Assembly (NCBI GenBank): GCA_002946415.1
Contig: NJPS01000079.1
Coordinates: forward strand, 558,001 to 622,000
From: Rutstroemia sp. NJR-2017a BVV2
Lineage: Eukaryota; Ascomycota; Leotiomycetes; Helotiales; Rutstroemiaceae
Direction: 5' to 3'
Length of the DNA: 64,000 bases
The notes under the pieces are model-generated. The model was given only the letters and a program-made list of their open reading frames with translations. It was not told the origin of the DNA and did not search any database. Shown here one piece after another: positions 55,634-64,000 of the stretch; the stretch's first letter is position 1, and the number at the start of each line of letters is the position of its first letter. The position numbers were made by a program, and so were the translations under genes.

Positions 55634-58555
55634 CTAACCTTTCTTTGTGAACAGGAAGCCAACTTTGCATCTCTCATCCTCCAAAACCTTGACCAGTACT
55701 TCGTCTCCCAGCACGTTTTTCACTTCCTCTAGGCTGTTATCCGCTAAGCTATCCGGGTCCTTTGCAAAAATAGATGTATCGATGTGTTTGTATTCCATCA
55801 ATGCCTGCATCTTCTTGCTTTTCTTAGACCGCTTTCCATGAGTCATATCTAAAGCGATCTTTTGCTGGGCTTCCACATTCGACTTTGTTGCCGGGACGAG
55901 AGAGCAAATAGGATCAATGGGAAGGCCGTCTTCATCCTCATTGTCACTGCTGTCACTATCCGCAACCTCAATTGCTTCAGTAGGAATTGCAGGAACCGCC
56001 GCCTCATGGCCACCAAGCCCCCCGCAGTCGCAGCCAAGAAGATCATGAGTTTGACACTGCGCATGCACATCGAGCCTAAAGAGATCTCGCAGTTCCTGTG
56101 CAGAAAAACTCGCCTCATTCTTTTTCCCATCCATGACGCTATCGGCCAGTCCCAGCTTGGTGATTTGCCGTTGATATATCTTTTCATCCATCCCTCCGGA
56201 CATTAGAAATCTGTATATTTTCACAGGGAGCTTCTGACCATCCCGATGGATACGTGCCATCGCTTGCAAATCAGTAGCTGGATTCCAGTCTACGTCGAAG
56301 AGCACAAGACGCGATGCTCCGATCAAGTTTATACCAGCGCCACCAGACTTAGCTGAGAGGAGGAAGGCAAAGTATTTCGATGCTGGAGTTTTGTTGAATG
56401 TATTGACCAAGTCCTGTCGCTTTGCTTGTGGCGTGCTACCGTCAAGTCGAAGAAAGGGTAAATTGAGAGAGGAAAGATGTTGCATCAGGAGGTCCAGGGT
56501 CGAGGTGTAATTTGAGACAAGAACTATCTTCTCACTTGTAGTTTTGGAGAGCTGCTTAAGCATGCGGTCCAGTACTCTAAATTTGCTGCTTGCCACAACA
56601 GGGTTCTTTTTAAGTATGTCGGCTGGGATTTCTTCCAAAAGTTGCGCAACATTAGAATTGCTTGGGGTATCAGCGTCACTCTTCTTGACGAGAAGACTCG
56701 GCGCATTGCAAACTTTCTTCAGCATCGTGATAAGTTGCAACGATGCCTCCGAACTACCAAGCACTCTGCCAAATATCGGTGAGGCGAGAACCGATTGGTA
56801 GACTTGTTCTTGTGCTTGGGTAGGCTTGCAAAATAGGACGTATTCTGTCTTTGGCTTCAGGTATTTGGCGAGAATTGTAGCATTGCGACGTAGAATGAAC
56901 TGGCTAGTCAAGCTAGCCAGTTCCTCTTCCCGAGCTGTTCCCTTCTCTAAGTCGTCTGGTCTTGCGTCCGGCTGTCTGCTCTTCAAAATTGGACCTTCAA
57001 ATGCTTTTTTAAAGGTGTTATAGGAATTGAGTAAACCAGGGTTGACGAAGTCCACCATCGTGAAGAATTCGGAGAGATCATTCTGGATTGGCGTACCGGA
57101 TAAGATGACTCTTCGTTCGGTATTCAAATTCCTAATTGCCTGCGCAGACTTGTTTTGAGCTGTCTTGAGCCGATGGCCCTCATCAGCCACGACAATGTCA
57201 ATACCAGCCCCTTTCTTGAGCTCATCCTGCACCGTCCTCAACTTTTCATAGCCAATTATCATGACGCTGTAGCTTTTTCCATGCGTAAAGTCAGTAAGAC
57301 GAATATGTTTCTGGCCATCGGCCACAAAGACACCTATTCTTTCATTTCCTAGCCACTTATTGAATTCTGCTTTCCAATTAGAAATAAGAGTAACAGGGCA
57401 CACAATCAATGCCTTCTTTATTACACCTCCTTCGTTTGGATGCTCGGGATTCTGTTTTAAGAGCGTCCAGAGTAAAGCAATTGTTTGTAAAGTCTTTCCC
57501 AGACCCATCTCATCAGCTAGAATGGCACCTTGACCATTGAAAGACCGGTAACCCATTACGCATTCATATAAAAACTTAACTCCCTCTTTTTGATGATCCC
57601 GCAAGTGTCGGCTCAGGAAAGGATCCACGACTACGTCCACAGCAACCTTTCCCTTAGAAAGGTAAGGGGGTCGCTGCATAACGATTGCGTCAGGAGCGGA
57701 AGGATCGTGGCGAGGAGTAGGGGCTCCATTCTTATTTTGTGGCATAATCGTAGTCGCCAAAAGAGGGTTCTTGAACTGGGCTTTTGAAGCATTGCTTTTT
57801 GGAACGGACGCGTAAAAGCTCTTTGCTGGGATTGCCGCACCAATTCCACTATCTTTTCTATTCGTAAGTGGAGCCTTGGATTTCGATATGTCCAAAGGTG
57901 CCCGTTGCAGAGCTGGACTAACGTTGGTCTTGGGAACTGAGTTATTCAGCCCATTTTGCAGAAACGGTCGTCCAGCTAGGTAGTCTACCCTCGTAATTTC
58001 GGCATCAATCTCGATGTCTTTGCCGCCGATACTGAGTGTGCTGCCTGGCTCTAGGGGTTCATTGTACATGCACCGTCCCATATCCCTTCCATCTATATTC
58101 TGTAGTCGAGCGTATCCCCCAGAAACTGCAAGAACTCCGTCGCCATCCCATGTCTTGTGTTTCTTCGCTGTGAATTTTCGCCTGCAGAATCTACTTAGTA
58201 CGGTTCACTTTGCTTCAGTGGAGTTCTGTAGAATTTACCACAATACAAGATAATACTTCTCCACAGCTGCAACATTTGCTGGAGGCGCATTGGTAGCTTT
58301 GCTTGGTTCGGCGGAATTTGGGACGACAAGTAAAGGTTTGCGTGGTGCACTGGCAGCTATAGATGCAATTGGAACCTTTGTCTTTGGGGCTTCGTCGACT
58401 TCGTGTATCAACAGACGCCTCTTTTTCGTGGGTCGAGTCAAAATTTCCTCCTCCGAATCTGATATGACCTGCGTGTCGGAAGTATCTACTTCGGCTCTGA
58501 CTGGAGCAGGTCGAGGCACACTCTTTAAGAGTGGAGGCCGAAATGGTTTGAACAT
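55634..58555 (-). CDS. rdh54: Rdh54/Tid1 (Rad54B-type) DNA translocase
   Basis: Swi2/Snf2-family ATPase acting with Rad51/Dmc1 in homologous recombination; 954 aa. Two exons: 58555-58239 and 58181-55634; total 2865 nt, in frame. The N-terminus (MFKPFRPPLLKSV) is followed by the Rdh54/Rad54B-specific region YYLVLWRKFTAKKHKTWDGD, which crosses the intron and separates it from Rad54. Motif I is DEMGLGKTLQT (about residues 329-339), motif II DEGH (439-442, the Rad54-subfamily variant of DEAH), and motif III LSGTPIQNDLSEFF. The C-terminal helicase half has LSAKSGGAGINLIGASRLVL and ARIHRDGQKLPVKIYRFL, then a Cys/His-rich DVHAQCQTHDLLGCDCG segment. It is co-directional with sec63 and utp10. Confidence 0.95.
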
Positions 58556-58811
58556 AACTTCTTGACTTGTTGTTAAGATAGAAATCCGCCACGCGAGTTG
58601 GACGTATTCGCGCAGCGCGTTACATCGTCAGCACGCTATCACGTGATAAAGCTCAGAGCAATTTAGCTACCTACCTCGTTAGTTCACAGTGATCCCAGAG
58701 ATAGGCAAGAGTCTAAAAGTCATATACAAATCATCATTATCGTTTGGTTCTATTGACTGTCCCGGACCTCAAACTCCAGCACTTTTTTCTAGTTACATCG
58801 ATAAATCTACA

Positions 58812-61800
58812 TTACTGGAGCATAGAATCCAAGTCTTCGCCTAATACACCCTCAATCTTTACAATCCAGCGATGGGTCTCTTTCTCTACAACTTCATCAT
58901 CATCTTCTTGTAACTCACTGATGTATGGCAGCATTTCAGGTAACATCGACAGCCATTCTTCGCCCAGCCTATCTGTCAATGCCTGTTCACATTTCACAGC
59001 AGCGAGTCTGACTCCAGCAGTCTCAGAACGTAAATGCTTGAGAATCATCCCGTTTAGTTCTTTATGATGATCGGAAGAATCTGCGGCTGCGGCAAGCTCG
59101 ACAATGGCAGGAATAAGTTCTTCTACCAGAGGGAGATTCGAGCCATGCCGTAATTGATCGCACAACACGGGCGCGATAGCTTTGAAGTGAGATGGGGATT
59201 GCCAGAAGTCGTCTTGATCGTGTTCGAAAGATGGGACCAAGGCTTGAAGAACCCTTGACCATAAGGATCTTGATGCATCGTCCCTGATATCGGTATCTTT
59301 CAGCACTTCCACTGCATTGTCGATTAGGTATGTCGCATAACTCGTAACGATAGACTTCAGGTTTCCGAAGAAAACATTAAGGAAGCCATAGAGACTCTGC
59401 AAGCGTAGATGTCTGCCCGCTTTGTCTTTCTTGGGTAATGATGATGACGCCCATTCCACAAGATTGGCGAAAATAGGTCTGAATGTCGAGTCGTTGAACT
59501 TGTAAATCATCTCCAGCGCAACCTCATTCACTTGGGCTTCGATTTCTACGATGGGTGTATCGTCTTGATCTTCATTGTCTGTACTGCTTAATTGTCTTCG
59601 CAGATCCAAAGCATCTTGGAAGATCTTAGCAAGTACTGCAGAATGCTTGGCAACGACACTCTTCGGATGTTTCTTGATGGAAATACTAAGCATTTCCAGC
59701 TGCTCGCGAATTGCCTGCAAGAATTAGTAATGAGCCTTAGAATACAATTGAATAGACTTACCCAAGTTCCCGTCTCCACAGCCCGTGGCCAGTTGCGCTC
59801 TAGTGCCGAGAACATACTCTTAGGATCGACCTGCTTAGCGGCAAAATGCAGGCACTGCTCCCGACTTTCGTCCGCTTCGTCCTCAAGGTCGGCTTCAGCA
59901 GAAGTGTTCGATATCGATAGAAGAGTGTCTAAGTAGCTGCCCGAGATCATGTAAGGAAGGTGCTGAATCAAAGAGCTGATAAAGGCGTAACCGGCGTTGT
60001 GAATTTTCTGAGCCTCGACACTCTCATTGAGACTGGCAGCAATATACTCCAAAGCCTTGGGGATAGCGACCGGTAACACAGAGACAATTCCCTCCTTCAA
60101 GATATCAACAAGAGAAGTCAAGCAAAGAAGAGCCATGACACGTAATCTTGGATCACTCTGGCCAAGACAATCATCACTCGCGATTGTCTCAGCTGCGGCA
60201 GCAACTGCTTCAAGGTCTTTCTTGCCGTACTTCTCGGAAATTTTATCAACGCATGCCACAGCAGTATGCTTGTACAAGACGTCCGTTGACTCTCGAATAA
60301 TAGCCGTCAGTTGTGGCAGGAAGCTAAGCATTGCCACCCTCGACACTGCATCGGCAGGGCTTTCTTGGTCAATGCGGACCTCCAAAGAGCGTAAGATCTT
60401 TCGACGTAGTGCTTCATTAGGTCGGTCCAAGAGGCTTTCGATAGATTTGACAAACTCCCTCGTGGATAGAAGACCCAACAAGCTTTCAAGGACATCTCCA
60501 CACGCAGCGTGCATGCGTTTTTGCTCCTTGAGCGACTCTGCTAGTCCCAACAGATCCTCCAACAGAGTAGAATATAATTCGCGAATTCTAGCAGCATCCA
60601 TATCATCCCGATCGAGAATTTTGGCAGTCTGCGAAACCAATCGTCTCTGTGAGAGAATGTGCGGGAGGAGCAAGAGTTCATTGAGGGCTGCTCGTTGTGG
60701 ATCAATCTTTTCATGAGCTCCAAGTAGAATAAGGGAGAACGTCGGCTTCGGCTTTAACAGATCATTGATTAGCTCCAAATACTTGACAGCAGACTGAAGC
60801 TGGGTCTCAACGCTGAAGGAATTTGTCAATTCAGCAGCGAACGATTTGATGTTGTCGTTTACACCATACTTGTCGACCAGCATTATCAGCAAGGCAAAAA
60901 GGAAGTCTTCTGCTCCCAGAGTCTGAACCAGTGAAACAAAGAGTCCTTTCCGGCGATGCACAGGAATATGCTCGTATGCAGCAACGAAACTCAAGAGCAA
61001 TTCAGCAGCTCCTGTCACCGGATTACCCTTATCTTGGCGGAGCGAAGAGATGAGCGGAGGGATAACTTCACGGATAGTCTGACTGATAACATGAGCAGAG
61101 TAATCGTCGTTTTGTCGCAGCACTGAGCTACCCATAAATGTGAAAATGGGCATCACGCTATGAAGAACGACTTCTGGAGCAATATCCGCAAGCGCAGCAA
61201 TCATCAATAATGCCGAATTTTGAACCTGTGGGCTTGCTGTCTTCTGTACACAATCGACAAGGAGATCAGCTCGAACATCGGAAGGATCTAAATCCATGGT
61301 AGGATCTTCTTTGTACGCTTTCATGATAGAAAGAAGACTGCTTAGAACAAGATCTTGAAGATATGCAAGCTCCGACGAAAGCTTGGTTTTGAAGTGCTGA
61401 AGTTCTGCCAATGTATTGAATAGCGGTTTGAGAAGCTCGGGGTGCTTGCCTGGATTCGAGCCGTCCACTAGCTGGAGTACAAATGTAACCTGGCGTATAG
61501 CAGCCGTCAGTTGCTTTGGATCTTGTAATGGAGATCGAGCAACTTCTCCATGGCTCGTTCGGCGTCTTTTGCTAGCTGGGGGTGTGTCTGCAAGCTTCGC
61601 AGTTGTTGGTAGTTGATTGAGGAAAGTGAGGAGAATATCTGTCGACAGTGGGGCGTTTCGTAGAAGCTCCAAAGCTTCTTCAGTGGATTTGGCATTATAA
61701 TTTTGTTCATCGGGAGAGGACTGCGATGCATCTAGTAACATCTGAGCTATCTGCAGCTGGATATCTCCCTTCAGAGATGACCACATTTCTCGCAGCCGTG

Positions 61801-64000
61801 CAAATACAGCTTCGAGAAGAGTGGGACGGTCCCGCGCTACCTCACCATGTACGATTTGAGTGAAGTATTGCAGACCTTCTTTATCATTTGCAACAACAGT
61901 CGAGGCTGCTTGCTTATCAAAATCTCTAACCTCGAAGGCTTCTTGAGCCGAGTGTTCTAGGGCTTGCTCCTCAGTCAGAGATGCCCACTTTTGAAGAGCT
62001 GGGAGTAAGACTTTAGTTCTTGTGGTACCAGCAACACTTCGAACGTGGTTTAACAAGACAAGAAGCCTTAATTTCACCAAGTAAAGCGGAGTACATATGA
62101 CGTGACTAGACATGAAAGACAGAACAGAAGCTCGAGCTGACTGAGGTAATCGTTCGCTCTTTTTACTAGTTTCCGCAGAACCCCGACTACCGTTCATAGA
62201 TTGTTCGAATACGGACTCGATGCGAGACCTGTCGAGAACGCATTCCTCCAAGTTCGGGACCAAGACTTCTCGAAGCAACCGACCTGCAATATCTGCTGAC
62301 ATCCATTTAGTTTCTTGCGTCTCTTCGCCGGAACCATAAAGATCGTTGAATGCCCACTGTTTTCGTTGTTTGTTACCCTTACTCGCCCCAGAGCTTGTAG
62401 GATAGAACTTCTCAATCATGAGAACAAGTTCTGCAGCAGCCCGACGAACTTTAGATGCAGGATCGGCAAGTGCAGCAACAGCATAAGGTATAATTGCTTG
62501 TATATCCACGTCGGAAGCTTCGCTATTCGAGAGATAGCGGCCGACCATATGAAGCGCTGACACACGAGCCAACACAGGGTAAGGTCCGCACCATGTCTTA
62601 ATATAAAACGTAAGATACAAACTTGAGTCAAGAGCGCTTGACCGACTAAGGATGGGGAGCTCGTCAAAAGCATCAAGGTCACCAACGCTAGCTGTAGCAA
62701 GCAGGAATGCTTGACACAGGTCCTGATAGATATGCGAGGCGGAATGTGCTAAGAAAGATGTCTCAGTGGTCGTGCGCTGTGGGACTTGAGCAATCAGTTG
62801 CCAGAAATCAGGGCGAGTATCTGGTTTGGAATCAGCATCCTCCATTGTTACATCCTCGGATGTAGGCTCCGCGATCGCTTTCGGTCTGATTGTAGTGCGC
62901 AGCTTCAGTTCCAGTTCGTCCATGTCGACATCCGTCTCTTTCAAGGCACCCTGGATAACAGATCCTACATGTCCTGGAAATTGGACCAGCTCGACTAATG
63001 TTGAGGCGAGGTGTGATCGGGTATTGTGCTCCGAATCTGTCTTATCATCAATGCGATGAGCAACTAATAGCAAATGCTTAGTAACTACTGCTGTTTGCGC
63101 GTCGCTAAGAAGACCATTTTCTAGGATTCTAGCAATGATCGGAAGCCCTTGAGCATCTCCACTCTTGTTAATTCTCTCCACAAGGGCAAGGCACAATCCA
63201 TTTGCCAGTCTATCAACTCGACGCTCTTTCCCAAGCTCGATTAACTGAGCAGAGAGATCCGGAATTTTGAGCAGTTCCCTCGTCACACGCCTGGTGATTT
63301 GCTTCGCAGCCCGATGCTGTGCTAGTATAGAGAGGCATACCAGGCCAGGACGAACGGTTTCGGCGGTCCAACCAAGAACCAATGCCTCCATCATAGCTGT
63401 CAAGAGTTTGTCGTCCAGCCCACCCTTCGATGCCATGATAGATAGAATCATATAGCACCCAATGCGCAAATCTGGAACTTTCTGCATGGCAAGCCCTTCA
63501 TTGAGGGTAGGTAAAAGTCTTATTATTACATCCTGCTCATTCTGTAGTTGAACTCCTTTGCGCCCAGATCGAGCCTTGTCTAACATTCCACTGATAGCTT
63601 CGGTCATTATACCAGCCCAGAACGCAAGTAGGGCAGGATAATGCTGGCGAGCTTTGCTAATGCGAACCACATACGTATTTAGCGTTGAGGCAAAAACTGT
63701 GCTGTTTGTCGCAGCATTCACAAACGCTCGTCTTTGGGGTGCGGTTAAAGAACGGATATATGGTGTCAAGAAGTTGTATTCGACTGGAATATTCGACGGT
63801 AATATCGAGAGCAGAGTGGTAAATATCGGAAGTGTATGATAGGGGAGAAAAGTCGACAAGAGGAACGAAGTATTATATTCGTGAATTCTGCGCAAGTTAG
63901 TAGTTGCCCAGAACAATATGCGGGATGTGCCAGATATTACCTGAATCTCCTCACCAGCCATTCAACCGCCTTTATCGCTGGATTCAAACGCAGTCGCCCC
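58812..64000 (-). CDS. utp10: U3 snoRNP component Utp10 (HEATR1), 5' end beyond the window
   Basis: Large HEAT-repeat protein of the t-UTP subcomplex of the small-subunit processome, required for 18S rRNA maturation and rDNA transcription. Visible exons are 64000-63941, 63887-59762 and 59714-58812; the first ~100 residues lie beyond the right edge. The exon at the edge ends LNPAIKAVEWLVRRFR and splices to IHEYNTSFLLSTFLPYH, a join that matches other Utp10 proteins. An ATG at 63961 is internal and not the start. The protein is almost entirely alpha-helical repeats. The C-terminal BP28CT region contains LEMIYKFNDSTFRPIFANLV and the end EGVLGEDLDSMLQ. Visible length is about 1695 residues, consistent with the usual ~1800. 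Identity is firm. Confidence 0.94.

Noticed and set aside
63887..63961. ATG at 63961 as the start of the right-hand gene
   Set aside because: The downstream residues up to the next exon are intronic; splicing from 63941 to 63887 restores the Utp10 sequence, so the real start is outside the window.

Overview
The window is nuclear DNA of a filamentous ascomycete (Pezizomycotina). Every gene I could fully rebuild has short spliceosomal introns (about 50-130 nt, usually GTANGT donors and CTAAC-like branch sites), and the proteins are fungal: Zn2Cys6 regulators, LysM/CBM18 proteins, App1, a DUF4045-gelsolin protein, Rdh54, Utp10. A Helotiales/Leotiomycetes-like fungus fits but is only an impression. 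No tRNA, rRNA, CRISPR array or plasmid-like feature was seen. Exon joins below were worked out by hand; the summed exon lengths are divisible by three for every complete spliced model, which is strong internal support.

Layout. 0-6.4 kb is an accessory block: a GH18 chitinase with CBM18 modules (cut by the left edge) is divergent from a seven-exon LysM/CBM18 secreted protein, followed by a gene-poor, AT-rich stretch with a probable solo LTR. 6.4-14.6 kb holds a poly(A) polymerase, a carnosine N-methyltransferase-like enzyme (these two divergent) and a large Zn2Cys6 regulator. 14.6-25.4 kb is again accessory in character: a long intergenic region, an SDR oxidoreductase, an APH-fold kinase-like protein, a DUF2235 hydrolase and a charged repeat protein. 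25.4-47.6 kb holds App1 phosphatidate phosphatase, a mucin-like single-pass membrane protein, the DEAD-box helicase Drs1, a large GNAT protein, the small GTPase Arl2, the DUF4045-gelsolin protein and a second Zn2Cys6 regulator. After a 2.7 kb gene-free gap, 50.3-64 kb is housekeeping: an LCHN/DENND11-like protein, Sec63, Rdh54 and Utp10 (cut by the right edge).

The genes fall into themes rather than one pathway: chitin binding and hydrolysis at the left edge; ribosome biogenesis (Drs1, Utp10); secretion, membrane and actin (Sec63, LCHN-like, App1, gelsolin, Arl2); RNA 3' processing (Pap1) and recombination (Rdh54). The most unusual items are the chitinase/LysM divergent pair, the eukaryotic DUF2235 protein in a small accessory cluster, a pair of abutting 14-bp perfect palindromes upstream of app1, a Pap1 with a changed active-site loop, and two introns of exactly 51 nt that are in frame and stop-free. 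I found no clear case of a wholly new multi-gene system.
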